Positions 23,216 to 34,440 of a stretch of DNA of 64,000 nucleotides are shown here, in pieces. Source of the stretch: Magnolia sinica (Eukaryota > Streptophyta > Magnoliopsida > Magnoliales > Magnoliaceae); assembly GCF_029962835.1 (NCBI RefSeq), contig NC_080589.1, forward strand, positions 16,823,586 to 16,887,585, read 5' to 3'. Below the pieces are notes generated by a model, which saw only the letters and a list, made by a program, of their open reading frames with translations, was not told the DNA's origin and made no database searches. How positions within the stretch are numbered: position 1 is the first letter of the stretch; each line of letters opens with the position of its first letter. The position numbers and the translations under genes are program-made.

Positions 23216-23639
23216 GATTGGCTACTCCTCGCCACCAGCTCGGTGGCTGGTGGTTGGTGCTTTGTGGGCCCCACCATGATGTATGCATTTCATCCATTCC
23301 GTTCATCCATTTTTACATATCATTTTAGGTCTTTACACCAAAAATGGATGGGATATAAATATAATCTGGACCACACCACAGGAAAACAATAGTAATTGGA
23401 TATCCACCATTAAAATCCTCTTAAGGCACACTGTACTGTTTATTTGACATCCAATCGTTGATTAAGTCATATAGACCTAGATGAAGGGAAAAAAAAAAAA
23501 AAACAAAGATCAACTTGATCCAAAACTTTTATGGCCCCCAAAAATATTTTAATGGTCGATGTTCATTCAACACTGTTTCCTGTAATGTGGTCCACTTTAG
23601 ATTGGGATATACCTCATTTTTTCTTCTCATATCATAAAA

Positions 23640-23718
<79 letters not shown>

Positions 23719-23741
23719 TGGATATATATATATATATATAT
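23216..23741. mobile_element. Palindromic element, left half, ending in (TA)n
   Basis: Terminal region GATTGGCTACTCCTCGCCAC, then GTGCTTTGTGGGCCCCACCA. The interior has GGACCACACCACAGG and AAAACTTTTATGGCCCCC, then a (TA)n tract at 23642-23741. The matching right terminal segment is 39607-39658 (GCACCGACCACCAGC...GGGGAGTAGCCAATT). The copia-2 remnant lies between the two ends, so this element probably hosted it. The inner part of the right half is missing. Confidence 0.65.
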
Positions 23742-23747
23742 GGACAG

Positions 23748-24799
23748 GGGCGAATAGGACTTTTAAAATTTTATAATGATTTAAAACCTATCAACCCTAT
23801 CCTTGCCTAATATGCAAATAGCAGGATTTCATCAATGTAACTCTACTGACTTCCAAGCCAGATAGAGGATCCAATCATAAAACTGTTCAAAAGATAAACA
23901 AGATGTACAACATAGTTCATGATGGATGTGACTATGTGTGAGGTGTGATTCTACTTAGCTCCAGATAATCAAGTACACATGTAATATGAGAACATTCAGA
24001 GAAATCACACAAGCAGTAGAAGTAAATAGCAATCTCAAACGTAGTCGTTTTTATAGTGGTTCGAATACGTGTCTACTCCACTTCCGGCGAACGCACTCAA
24101 CCCTTGAGTGTACCGGATCACACTAACGGAGGTTTCAAATCAGGTTCACCTCAAACTAGTTCAACCTACACTAGGCTGACTCTAACGTATCTCCACGACA
24201 CAAGTTTATGCCCCACACAGGAGCAAGGGTCAACACACAGCACCCAGATTTTAGGCCACACAGGCCAAGGATCTACACAAGAAACCTAACAGTTTATGTC
24301 CTCTACAAGAGCAAAGGTCAATACACAGCACCTCAGTTTTAGACCACACAGGTTAGGACCTAAGTTTATGCTCTCCACAGAGCAAGGGTCAACACACAAC
24401 ACCCCCATGTACTCTCCCGTCGGAGGCCTCTTATGAGGACTTGAAAGGGGTTAGAAGCACATTTGACCTAATCCTACAAAAGGAATGATCGATAGGGTTT
24501 TTGGACTCTAATGACTTACATATAAGTAGATGAGCCTCATTTAGCACATTGATGAAGATCTCCTCCTTTGATGACGAAGAATCTTCAACTCCTTAGATGG
24601 CATACGGTTGACAAATTAAACGATGAGAGCCACAGAAGAAACTCTTAAAGAAATCGTACAGGGAAGCAAAAATGAATTTTTCCCGCTCGCCAGCTATTTA
24701 TCGGGCAGTGAACTTCAATATCATCGAACTTTGTTTCGATGATATCAATATACCCTAATCTATGTTATCGATGACGAGTTCAAGGGCAGACCAATCGAC
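23748..24799 (-). mobile_element. Copia-2 LTR fragment (3' LTR), left of the nested insertion
   Basis: Bases 23748-24598 match 37315-38163 closely (CCTATCAACCCTATCCTTGCC, TCTCCACGACACAAGTTTA, GAAGATCTCCTCCTTTGATG). The first 65 or so bases of the LTR (37250-37314 in the other copy) are missing here. The sequence then diverges and becomes rich in CGAT motifs until it is cut at 24799/24804 by copia-1. It resumes at 34441. Confidence 0.75.
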
Positions 24800-24804
24800 C
24801 CAAC
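24800..24804. repeat. Target site duplication CCAAC, left, of copia-1
   Basis: CCAAC at 24800-24804 is repeated at 34436-34440, exactly flanking copia-1. Confidence 0.95.
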
Positions 24805-26819
24805 TATAAGTGCTATAGTTTCTATCCCTCTTTGTTGTCAAATTTGTAGTGCCAAAATCACTATTATACTCTGTTATATATAACTTGCATAAGTGAAGCT
24901 CTCTCAAGGATCAACATTCATAAACAAGCTAAGCTCACAACAAGCAAAGCTCTCAAATACAAGACTCAAGATCTTGAATGAAAGAACTGCTCACAAGACA
25001 AGACTCTGGAATGAAAGAACTGCTCACAAGACAAGACTCAAGCTGAACTCAAGACTCAAGCTGAAACTCAAGCCACTTTCAAGATTGAGTTACATGAAGA
25101 GTTCAACTACATCAAGACTTCAAGACTGATACTTCAAGGTCACTTGTTCCTAATGCTTCAATGTCCATACTTCATGTTTGAGGTTTGATTGACTATAGGT
25201 TGACCTTAGAAGTAGGTTATTTCGGATACATAAGTCGAATGTTATTTTTCATATGATTGGTCTGTTCTTCGACTAGTCCTAGGCCTTCTTCGACTAGTCC
25301 TAGACTTGCTTCGACCAGTCTAAGAAATTTCTCGACCAGTCGTAAGTTTGTTACAAATTCCGGATAAAATCTGTTAGTCTTGGACTAGTCCTGGAATCTG
25401 TTCGACCAGTCGTAGGTACAGTGTCGACTAATCTTTGACCAGTCGTAAAACCTTCGACTCGAAGTCCAGCGATGGTTTACAGGACTTACGACCAGTCGTA
25501 GGTGACCTACGACCAGTCGTAGGAGAGCTACGACCAGTCGTAGAACGGTCAAAGCAAATCCCGCCGGATTTTTCAAATATCTGTTAGAGCTTTGACTAGT
25601 CGAAGAGCACTCTAGACCAGTCGAAGACCCGATCTTCTCACTTATAAATAGTGCACGAATCTCAGAAGAAATCATCGATTTAATTAAAGTATTCAAGCCA
25701 ATCTTCGTCGAACTTCTGAGAGATAATTTTGTGCTCCATTTAAGCTGAGTGTGCTTATTTAATATTCTCTTTCCTTAGCTTTATTTTAATTGATTTTGTT
25801 TCTTATATTCCAATCTGATTTGATAAAGAGGAATTATTATTCCCTTTCTTTGGAATCAAAATCAATTAAGGCAAGCCCTATTTGGTTTAATTTAAAATCT
25901 ATTAGAACTAGAACCATTGTAATCGAGTACTGGACATTGAACTTGGACATTCAATCATCTACTTTGATTTGGTTCTACCGGGCTGCTACAACGAAGGAGA
26001 TTTTCAGGTATTTTACATATTGTAAATTCCTTTCTTTTATTTTGGTTTCTTTCAAGATTTGCCAGAAAAATCTTGTTATATTGGTTATCTGAGGAGAGCC
26101 AGGAAAACTCAGAAGTGGGGTTTTTTTAATTGTGTAAGCCCACATACAAAGACACAATTGTAAGGGTTTTGGGTGAACCTTGGAAAACCTATTTTTAGTG
26201 AACACTAATATCCCCTGTGTGAGGATATTAGGAGTGGAGTAGCATTTTGTGTGGCTGTTGTTTAACAGTTGGTGAACACACAGGTGAACCACTATAATCC
26301 CTTGAGTTGTGGTTGATTGTTTTATTCTTTTTGTGGGATGTATGTATGGTGGTGAATGTTGTAATTATTTCAAGCTTTGTGAGAATGTTGTAATAGCTTA
26401 GAATTTACTTTCTGCTATTCCTTTATAAGCTTGTTTTTCAATTTCATTTGAAAGTTGTTCCAGCAAGGTTGCCCTGCCATTTTTATGGTGTATGGCTGTC
26501 CCTAGAACAATACATTTTTAATTATAAGTTATTTCAATTCAGTTTATATTTACTTTTGTATTCCTCTTCGATTTGAGACTTGATACAAAGACCTTTCTAG
26601 AAAAAAGGTTGTCCTACCATAAACTCTGTTTTTGGTGTAAGGTTGTCCTTAGAATAACGTTTGTATCAACCTCTCAAGATCTGAATTTTGAGGTTGTTTT
26701 TCTTTCCTGAATTGTTATTTAATTTGGCTATCATTTTCTTTATTATTCCGCTGTTATAAGTTTTTATTTGGCATTGTCCTATTCACCCTCCCTCTAGGAC
26801 ATATAGCTTGGCCTTTTCA
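24805..26819 (+). repeat. Copia-1 left (5') LTR
   Basis: 2015 bases, ending GGCCTTTTCA. The first two bases read TA where the right LTR has TG, one substitution in the canonical terminus. An array of near-palindromic CGACTAGTC / CGACCAGTCG motifs spans 25266-25620. A TATA box (TATAAATA) lies at 25643-25650. Compared with the right LTR it carries an extra motif unit near 25500-25530. Confidence 0.95.
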
Positions 26820-26821
26820 AG

Positions 26822-26834
26822 TGGTATCAAAGCC
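26822..26834 (+). promoter_or_regulatory. Primer binding site of copia-1
   Basis: TGGTATCAAAGCC starts two bases after the LTR. It is complementary to the 3' end of initiator tRNA-Met with one mismatch, as in most plant copia elements. Confidence 0.92.
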
Positions 26835-26890
26835 TAATAGCTCGTTTTTTTTGGATTTAATTCCTGAGCTAACGATTTAAGCTATTTAAG

Positions 26891-27847
26891 ATGTCAAATT
26901 TTGATAGCCTTTCAGTCACTAGGCCTCCACCCTTTGATGGCTCCAACTATGCTTATTGGAAAGCTAGAATGAGGATCTTCCTCAAATCAATGGATGAAAA
27001 TGTGCGGCAAGCCACAGTGACTGAATGGAATCCTCCTATCATGGAAGTTACTGGAGTTGATGGTTCAAAATCTATGAAAACCACATCATATTACCAATGG
27101 ACCACCCTTCAGAAAAGTGAGAGTAGTGCAAATGCTAAAGCACTAAATGCAATTACTTGCGCACTATCACCGGATGAGTTCAAAAGAATCATTTCTTGTG
27201 ATAATGCAAAGCAAGCTTGGGATGTATTAGAAATGACACACGAGGGTACTACAATTGTCAAAAAATCTAAAGTCCAACTCCTCATAATTAGATTTGAAGA
27301 AATTCATATGGAGGAAAATGAAATGTTTATGGACTTCTACACTAGATTGAATGACATTGTAAACTCAATGTGGGGTCTTGGCGATAAAATCCCAGGAAGT
27401 AAAGTGTGTGTAAAAATACTACGCTCACTTCCTGAACGGTTCAATTCTAAAGTAACCGCAATCCAGGAACTTCGTGATACGGATAATATGAGGGTTGAAG
27501 AACTAGTTGGTTCTCTACAAACCTACGAGTTAAACTTTAAAGCTCCTAAAGGTAAATCTATCGCGCTAAAATCTTCTAAATGTAATTCAGAAGAAAATTC
27601 TGATTTTGATATGGCTCTTTTAGCTAAAAAATTTTATAAAATTTTCAAAAGCAAGAAAAGGGTTGATTTTCAAAAATCAAATGACAAAAAGAAGTTTAGA
27701 CCCAAATCTCGAAAATCTTTGAAAGATAGTCAATGTTACAACTGTCTAGAATATGGGCACTTAGCAAATAGATGTCCTAAAAAGGACAAACCCAAGAAGA
27801 AGAGTATGTTGGCTACATGGGATGAATCATCTGATTCTGAAGTCTGA
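26891..27847 (+). CDS. gag: Copia-1 gag (capsid and nucleocapsid)
   Basis: 318 open codons starting MSNFDSLSVTRPPPFDG. The capsid-type region includes FDGSNYAYWKARM (about residues 16-28), KQAWDVLEMTHEGT (about 107-120) and ELVGSLQTYE. A CCHC zinc knuckle CYNCLEYGHLANRC lies at about residues 284-297 with the correct C-x2-C-x4-H-x4-C spacing. Gag forms the virus-like particle that packages the element RNA in the cytoplasm. The start is the first ATG 56 bases after the primer binding site. The frame ends just after the Ser-rich DESSDSE stretch, and homologous coding continues one frame over, so a frameshift near 27845 separates gag from what follows. Confidence 0.9.
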   Translation: MSNFDSLSVTRPPPFDGSNYAYWKARMRIFLKSMDENVRQATVTEWNPPIMEVTGVDGSKSMKTTSYYQWTTLQKSESSANAKALNAITCALSPDEFKRIISCDNAKQAWDVLEMTHEGTTIVKKSKVQLLIIRFEEIHMEENEMFMDFYTRLNDIVNSMWGLGDKIPGSKVCVKILRSLPERFNSKVTAIQELRDTDNMRVEELVGSLQTYELNFKAPKGKSIALKSSKCNSEENSDFDMALLAKKFYKIFKSKKRVDFQKSNDKKKFRPKSRKSLKDSQCYNCLEYGHLANRCPKKDKPKKKSMLATWDESSDSEV

Positions 27848-28403
27848 ATCAGAAGATTCTGAAACTGAGTCGGGCAATGAGGTCAAAGCTCTTATGACTC
27901 TAGCCAAATTTACATTTTCAGATAATGACTCTACAAGTGAAGAAAATCTGAATAGTGAATGTGAAAATGAAGATGATCTTCAAGACGCTTACAATGCCCT
28001 ATAGAAGGAAAGTTGTAAAATTGCTGTCAAACTTAAACTTCAAAAAGAAAAGTTTTCTAAACTCAAAAATTGTTTTGATTCACTTGTCTTAGAAAAATCA
28101 CAAATTTCAGATAGTTTTGAAAAATCAAAATGTGATTTGGAATTCAAAAACTCACTAATTGTTGATTTAAAATCTGAAATTGAGAATCTTAAAACTGAAG
28201 TATCTTCTCTTCTGAGTTTAAAGGACACATGGAAATATGCCCAAGGTGATCCAAAGTTAGAAAAACTTTTATCCGGATCAAGAAAATGTGGCGATCGATC
28301 CGGGTTGGGCTATGATAAAAATCTACCTCCTAAACAAAAGTATACTCCTCCTATGTTTGTTAAAGGAGAGTCCTCAAACTCAAAAGGGAAAAGTACTTAT
28401 TAA
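27848..28403 (+). pseudogene. Copia-1 gag-pol linker, coiled-coil, one stop
   Basis: In frame 3 the sequence continues with acidic SESEDSETESGNE, a stop at 28002-28004, then a Lys/Glu-rich heptad-like stretch (VDLKSEIENLKTEVSSL) and a Gly/Ser/Pro-rich tail ending in a stop at 28403. Position and composition match the spacer between zinc knuckle and protease in SIRE-type elements. A further frameshift near 28400 leads into the protease frame. Confidence 0.7.
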
Positions 28404-29631
28404 GATTTTTCTAAAAATTCAAAAACCTAGAAACAGCCATGTCAACTTTAATCAGAATCGAAATCCACTAGCTGAAAAGATAGTTGATTTACTCAAGGAG
28501 CTATTAAAATCTAACTCTATAGGTCATTCCTACAAGTATACACAAAAGAAGACCAACTATGTTCCTAAACCCAAAACAGTTATGAAATGGGTTCCTAAAG
28601 TCACCTGCTTGGTTGCTCACACTGCTTTCAAAGCAACAAGTCATTCAAAGTGGTACCTAGACAGTGGATGCTCCAGGCATATGACAGGTGACAAAGCCTT
28701 ATTCACCGATCTGAAAGATATGACTGATGGTTCAGTCACATTTGGTGATGGTAGCAACTGCAAGATTATAGGCCAAGGTACGGTTCAACTTTTTAATCTT
28801 CCGGTGTTTAAAAATGTTTTATACGTTGAAGGCCTAAAGCACAACTTGCTTAGTATATCACAAATATGTGATAATAACCATAATGTTCGGTTTTCTAATC
28901 AAAGCTGTGAAATACTAAACAATAAGGGTTCTGTAATATTAACTGGACGTAGAACGTCTGAAAATTGCTATATTATTAGTGAATCCAGCTCATCTAATCA
29001 AACATGTTACATGGTCCATACAGACGAGACTGACTTATGGCACAAACGTCTTGGACATGTACATTATCGAAATTTATATCGATTGAGCAAACAAGAACTT
29101 GTAAGAGGTTTACCCAAACTTTAGAAATTAGATAAAATATGTGGTGAGTGCCAGATAGGCAAACAAACAAAGAACTCACACAAAAAGGTGAATTCAAATA
29201 CCACATCAAGATCACTCGAACTTCTCCACATGGACCTGATAGGACTTACCAGAACGGAAAGTCGTGGTGATAAAAAGTATATCTTGGTAATAGTTGATGA
29301 CTTTACCAGATTCACTTGGATAGTCTTCTTAAGGGATAAATCTGAAACCCTTGAAGAAGTAAGAAAAGTTCTCAAAAGGATTCAAACTGAAAAATCTTCT
29401 CAAATCAGTAAAATTCGTAGTGATCATGGATCTGAATTTGAGAATAGCAATTTTGAGAAGTTCTGTACCAACCAAGGAATATTACATGAATTCTCTGCTC
29501 CCAAAACTCCACAACAAAATGGAATTGTAGAAAGGAAGAATAGGGTGCTTCAAGAAATGGCTAATGTCATGTTGAATAGCATGAAGCTCTCTAAAAATCT
29601 TTGGGTTGAACACAACTTGCTATATTATTAA
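28404..29631 (+). pseudogene. pol: Copia-1 protease and integrase (one stop, frameshifted end)
   Basis: Frame 1. The aspartic protease site WYLDSGCSRHMTGD lies near 28654. The pre-integrase LWHKRLGHVHYRNL (29036) and CGEC (29143) form the HHCC zinc site. The integrase core shows all three acidic residues: HMDLIGL (29227), SDHGSEF (29420) and GIVERKN (29523). One stop (TAG at 29122-29124) splits protease from the core, and a frameshift near 29615 follows NLWVE. Protease processes Gag-Pol and integrase inserts the cDNA. The residues themselves are intact, so damage is limited to the reading frame. Confidence 0.88.
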
Positions 29632-29929
29632 CCGAGTCTACACTAGAAAAGATAATAATAAAACGGCTTACAAATTGTGGTTCAATAAAAAGCCTACTGT
29701 TAAATACTTTCGAGTTTTTGGCAGCAAGTGCTATATTTTACGTGATCGTGAAAATTTGGAAAAGTTCGATACGAAGAGTGATGAAGGTATTTTTCTAGGA
29801 TACTCTTTAAACAGTCGAGCTTATAGAGTTCTGAACAAAAGGACTGGTGTGATTCAAGAATCCATTAATGTTGTCATTGATGATCACTTAAACACACCAA
29901 TCTCTAATTCGATAATGATGAAGTACTAA
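29612..29929 (+). pseudogene. pol: Copia-1 integrase C-terminal region
   Basis: Frame 2 continues the integrase: NTTCYIINRV, then FRVFGSKCYILRDRENL and FLGYSLNSRAYRV, the typical copia integrase tail. A stop at 29927-29929 ends it. About 210 bases of more decayed linker precede the reverse transcriptase. Confidence 0.85.
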
Positions 29930-30139
29930 TCATTGATAAACCCGATACTACATCGAATAAGATTGATTCTGAGTTGAGGACTGTTAAAGATCATACAACC
30001 ACACAAATTCTTTGAAACCCTCTCACCGGTCTTCGCACCCGTAGACAACATAAGGATATATGTAATTATGTATGTTTTACATCCCAAATTGAACCATCTA
30101 ACGTAAAAGAAGCTCCGGCTGAAGAACCGGATTGTTGCG

Positions 30140-30667
30140 ATGCAAGATGAACTCAACCAATTCGTAAGAAATGATGTTTGGTATCTCGTACCAAGACCTA
30201 AAGATAAACACATCATTGGAACAAAATGGATTTTCAAAAATAAGTCTGATGAATGTGGAAATATAATTAGAAACAAGGCTAGACTGGTGGTACAAGGTTA
30301 TACTCAAATTGAAGGGATTGATTTCGATGAAACCTTTGCACCAGTAGCACGTCTTGAATCTATCAGACTATTTATATCCATTGCATGTTTTAGAAAGATA
30401 AAGATCTATCAGATGGATGTGAAAAGTGCTTTTCTAAATGGCGATTTACATGAAGAAGTCTATGTTGAACAGCCAATGGGTTTTGAAGATTCCAAAAATA
30501 CTGATCATGTATATCGGCTTAAAAAGGCACTTTATAGATTAAAACAAGCACCTAGGGCATGGTATGAGAAACTAACAAAATTTCTTTTAAGTCATAATTT
30601 TCAAATGGGATCTGTCGATAAAACTCTATTTGTTAAAAAACATAATGATCATATCCTAATGGTATAG
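30140..30667 (+). pseudogene. pol: Copia-1 reverse transcriptase, N-terminal part
   Basis: Frame 2. Motifs in order: [47 protein letters not shown] (catalytic Asp) and [20 protein letters not shown]. The frame stops at TAG just before IYVDDIIYGS. The family usually has Gln (CAG) there, so a single C-to-T change explains the stop. The same frame continues on the other side. Confidence 0.9.
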
Positions 30668-31646
30668 ATTTATGTTGATGATATCATTTATGGATCAACT
30701 TGTACTGACTTAACTACTGAGTTTGCAGATTTGATGAAATCGCAGTTCGAAATGAGCATGGTTGGGGAATTGACTTATTTCCTTGGATTGCAAGTAAAGC
30801 AACAACCTGAAGGAATATTCATTTCTCAATCTAAGTATGCCTTGAACCTAATCAAGAGATTTGGATTTGAAAATGGCCTAATCAAGAGATTTGGATTTGA
30901 AAATGGCAAGAATTTCGATACTCCTATGAGTACTACCCTGAAACTATCAAAAGACTCTAATGGTAAAAATGTTGACTCAAAACTTTATCGGAGTATGATT
31001 GGTAGTTTGTTATATTTAATTGCTAGTAGACCTGATATTTCTCTAAGTGTTGGTATTTGCGCAAGATATCAATCTGATCCAAAAGAATCTCACTTGATTG
31101 CTGTTAAGCGAATTATTAGATATGTCGCAAGTACTGTAAATCTCGGTCTCTGGTATCCTCATGAAACCAATGTTCAATTAGCTGGGTACTCAGATGCTGA
31201 CTGGGCTGGTAATCTAGATGATAGAAAATCAACTAGTGGTGGTTGTTTTTTACATTGGAAATTGTCTAGTTTCCTGGTTTAGTAAGAAACAAAATTCTAT
31301 ATCACTTTCAACAGCTGAAGCTGAGTATATCGCAGCCGGTAATGCATGTACACAGCTTGTTTGGATGCAACGAATGCTAAGTGATTATGGAATTAAACAG
31401 GATTCTATGTTATTACACTGTGATAATTCCAGTGCGATAAATATTTCAAAAAATCCTATTCAGCATTCTCGTACTAAGCACATTGACATTAGATTTCATT
31501 ATATAAGGGAATTAGTAGAAGAAAAAGTTATATCTTTAGAATATATTCCTACTGAAGATCAACGTGCTGATATTTTCACAAAACCTCTTGATAAAAGCAG
31601 GTTCAAAAAGATGAAATTTGATCTTGGCATGTGCATTCTAAATTAA
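30668..31646 (+). pseudogene. pol: Copia-1 reverse transcriptase C-terminal part and RNase H
   Basis: It starts with the catalytic IYVDDIIYGS, then MVGELTYFLGLQV, and a 30-base in-frame tandem duplication (30847-30906) that repeats LIKRFGFENG. RNase H follows: GYSDADWAGN, a one-base frameshift near 31255, then STAEAEYIAA, HCDNSSAI and KHIDIRFH, ending at 31646. All RNase H acidic residues are visible. The frameshift and the upstream stop make this copy defective. Confidence 0.9.
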
Positions 31647-31746
31647 TTATTTATGCCTACTTGTATTATAATGTATATATTTGATAGATTGAATTCTAAT
31701 TTTTGTATAATTTACAAGATATATGAATTAGTGTATATACATTTTT

Positions 31747-31983
31747 GAGGAACTGGATTCTGACTCAGCAAATGATCCAGATTTTGTACCATCTGATGTT
31801 GATGCACGTCTGAGTGCATTAGAAGGTAGAGTTGAGGATATAAATGTTAAGTTGGAAAACATGTCTATTGCTCATGATTTGCAATTCAAGTATATGCGCA
31901 AATATCTTAGGCGCTTGAACAAAGGCATGCACCAACTTGATCCTTCTATTCCTGCTCCATCTTCAAGTTCTAGTTCTGACTAG
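31747..31983 (+). pseudogene. Copia-1 extra 3' ORF (coiled-coil), remnant
   Basis: A 78-codon open stretch reads EELDSDSANDPDFVPSDVDA, a heptad-like RLSALEGRVEDINVKLENM, a basic KYMRKYLRRLNKG, and a Ser-rich tail to TAG at 31981-31983. It has no start codon in frame before the upstream stop. An extra reading frame after RNase H is known for SIRE/Maximus copia elements, and this is probably its remaining C-terminal part. Function unknown. Confidence 0.6.
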
Positions 31984-32186
31984 TTTCTATGAGACTTTTT
32001 GTATGTAATAACTTTCTTACTTAGCACTTGGCTGATTTTGATTTGGATTCTATCTATGTTTAATGCTAGATATTTGTTCTTGATGTAATATTTATGCTGG
32101 ATATATGTGATGCTATCTTGAGTATCTCTATTTCCTCCTTCTGTTTACTCTCATTCCTTTATTTAGTTCTCCTTTGTCATATTGTG

Positions 32187-32205
32187 ACAAAAAGGGGGAG
32201 AATGG
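32187..32205 (+). promoter_or_regulatory. Internal polypurine tract of copia-1
   Basis: ACAAAAAGGGGGAGAATGG lies about 200 bases before the terminal polypurine tract and is nearly the same sequence. It may be a second plus-strand priming site. Confidence 0.55.
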
Positions 32206-32393
32206 TTTGTTGTTAATATGATTGTGAGAGGAGTAGCATTGGTTATGTTACTCAGGGGGAGTGGGGTGTCAAGGGGAATATATGTTTGATCTTGTTGAAT
32301 GATAATGGTTGAATGTTGAATATTGATTTACAGGTATTAACCAGTTGTTTTACTCTTGTTTATCTTGATTATGTGTTTTGTCACTAATTTGAC

Positions 32394-32405
32394 AAAGGGG
32401 GAGAT
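32394..32405 (+). promoter_or_regulatory. Terminal polypurine tract of copia-1
   Basis: AAAGGGGGAGAT lies immediately before the right LTR (TGTAAGTGC). This is the normal primer site for plus-strand synthesis. Confidence 0.92.
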
Positions 32406-34435
32406 TGTAAGTGCTATAGTTTCTATCCCTCTTTGTTGTCAAATTTGTAGTGCCAAAATCACTGCTATATATAACTTGCATAAGTGAAGCTCTCTCAAGG
32501 ATCAACATTCATAAACAAGCTAAGCTCACAACAAGCAAAGCTCTCAAATACAAGACTCAAGATCTTGAATGAAAGAACTGCTCACAAGACAAGACTCTGG
32601 AATGAAAGAACTGCTCACAAGACAAGACTCAAGCTGAACTCAAGACTCAAGCTGAAACTCAAGCCACTTTCAAGATTGAGTTACATGAAGAGTTCAACTA
32701 CATCAAGACTTCAAGACTGATACTTCAAGGTCACTTGTTCCTAATGCTTCAATGTCCATACTTCATGATTGAGGTTTGTTTGACCATAGGTTGACCTTAG
32801 AAGTAGGTCATTTCGGATACATAAGTCGAATGTTTATTTTACATGTGATTGGTCTGTTCTTCGACTAGTCCTAGGCCTTCTTCGACTAGTCCTAAACTTG
32901 CTTCGACCAGTCTAAGAAATTCCTCGATCGATCGTAAGTTTGTTACAAATTAGGATAAAATCTTAGCCTTCGACTAGTCACGGAATCTGTTTGACCGATC
33001 ATAGACAGTGTCGATCGATGTTGACCAGTCGTAGGAATAGTGTCGACTGCATCTACGACCAGTCGAAAATCTTCGACTCGAATTCCAGCGAAGTTTTACA
33101 GGGCCTACGACGAGTCGAAGGAAACCTACGACCAGTCGTAGAACGGTCAGAGCATATCCCGCCGGATTTTTCAAATATCTGTTGTTGTTTCGACTAGTCG
33201 AAGAGCACTCTAGACCAGTCGAAGACCCGATCTTCTCACCTATAAATAGTGCACGAATCTCAGAAGAAATCATCGATTTAATTAAAGTATTCAAGCCAAT
33301 CTTCGTCGAACTTCTGAGAGATAATTCTGTGCTCCATCTAAGCTAAGTGTGCTTATTTAATATTCTCTTTCCTTAGCTTTATTTTAATTGATTTTGTTTC
33401 TTATATTCCAATCTGATTTGATAAAGAGGAATTATTATTCCCTTTCTTTGGAATCAAAATCAATTAAGGCAAGCCCTATTTGGTTTAATTTAAAATCTAT
33501 TAGAACTAGAACCATTGTAATCGAGTACTGGACATTGAACTTGGACATTCAATCATCTACTTTGATTTGGTTCTACCGGGCTGCTACAACGAAGGAGATT
33601 TTCAGGTATTTTACATATTGTAAATTCCTTTCTATTATTTTGGTTTCTTTCAAGATTTGCCAAAAAAATCTTGTTATTTTGGTTATCTGAGGAAAGCCAG
33701 GAAAACTCAGAAGTGGGGTTTTTTTAATTGTGTAAGCCCACAGACAAAGACACAATTGTAAGGGTTTTGGGTGAACCTGGGAAAACCTATTTTTAGTGAA
33801 CGCTAATATCCCCTGTGTGAGGATATTAGGAGTGGAGTAGCATTTTGTGTGGTTGTTGTATAACAGTTGGTGAACACACAGGCGAACCACTATAATCCCT
33901 TATGTTGTGGTTGATTGATTTATTCTTCTAACCTTTTAATTAATTTTTGTGGGATGTATGTATGGTGGTGAATGTTGTAATTATTTCAAGCTTTGTGAGA
34001 ATGTTGTAATAGCTTAGAATTTACTTTCTGCTATTCCTTTATAAGCTTGATTTTCAATTTCATTTGAAAGTTGTTCCAGCAAGGTTGCCCTGCCATTTTT
34101 ATGGTGTATGGCTGTCCCTAGAACAATACATCTTTAATTACAAGTTATTTCAATTTAGTTTATATTTATTTTTGTATTCCTCTTCGATTTGAGACTTGAT
34201 ACAAAGACCTTTCTAGAAATAAGGTTGTCCTACCATAAACTCTGTTTTTGGTGTAAGGTTGTCCTTAGAATAACGTTTGTATCAACCTCTCAAGATCTGA
34301 ATTTTGAGGTTGTTTTTCTTTCCTGCATTGTTATTTAATTTGGCTATCATTTTATTTATTATTCCGCTGTTATAAGTTTTTATTTGGCATTGTCCTATTC
34401 ACCCCCCCTCTAGGACATATAGCTTGGCCTTTTCA
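32406..34435 (+). repeat. Copia-1 right (3') LTR
   Basis: 2030 bases, TGTAAGTGC ... GGCCTTTTCA, followed by TSD CCAAC at 34436-34440. Motif array at 32865-33225, TATA box at 33241-33248. The 78-codon frame at 32484-32720 is identical in protein to 24893-25129 in the other LTR and is LTR leader, not a gene. Confidence 0.95.
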
Positions 34436-34440
34436 CCAAC

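Larger units (their letters stand above)
24805..34435 (+). mobile_element. Copia-1: complete Ty1/copia element, SIRE/Maximus-like
   Basis: A 9.6 kb element with 2.0 kb LTRs, TSD CCAAC, a tRNA-Met-type primer binding site (26822-26834), and gag, protease, integrase, RT and RNase H in copia order. It also has an extra coiled-coil ORF and two polypurine tracts. Long LTRs, the extra 3' ORF and the 'aaagggggag' tracts fit the SIRE/Maximus lineage (inference). The coding region has several frameshifts and stops, so it is not autonomous. LTRs remain very similar, so insertion looks fairly recent. It sits inside an LTR of copia-2. Confidence 0.92.

Noticed and set aside
24893-25129. A 78-codon Lys/Ser-rich ORF that occurs twice with identical protein sequence (also at 32484)
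   Set aside because: It lies in the two LTRs of copia-1, so identity reflects LTR duplication, not a conserved gene.
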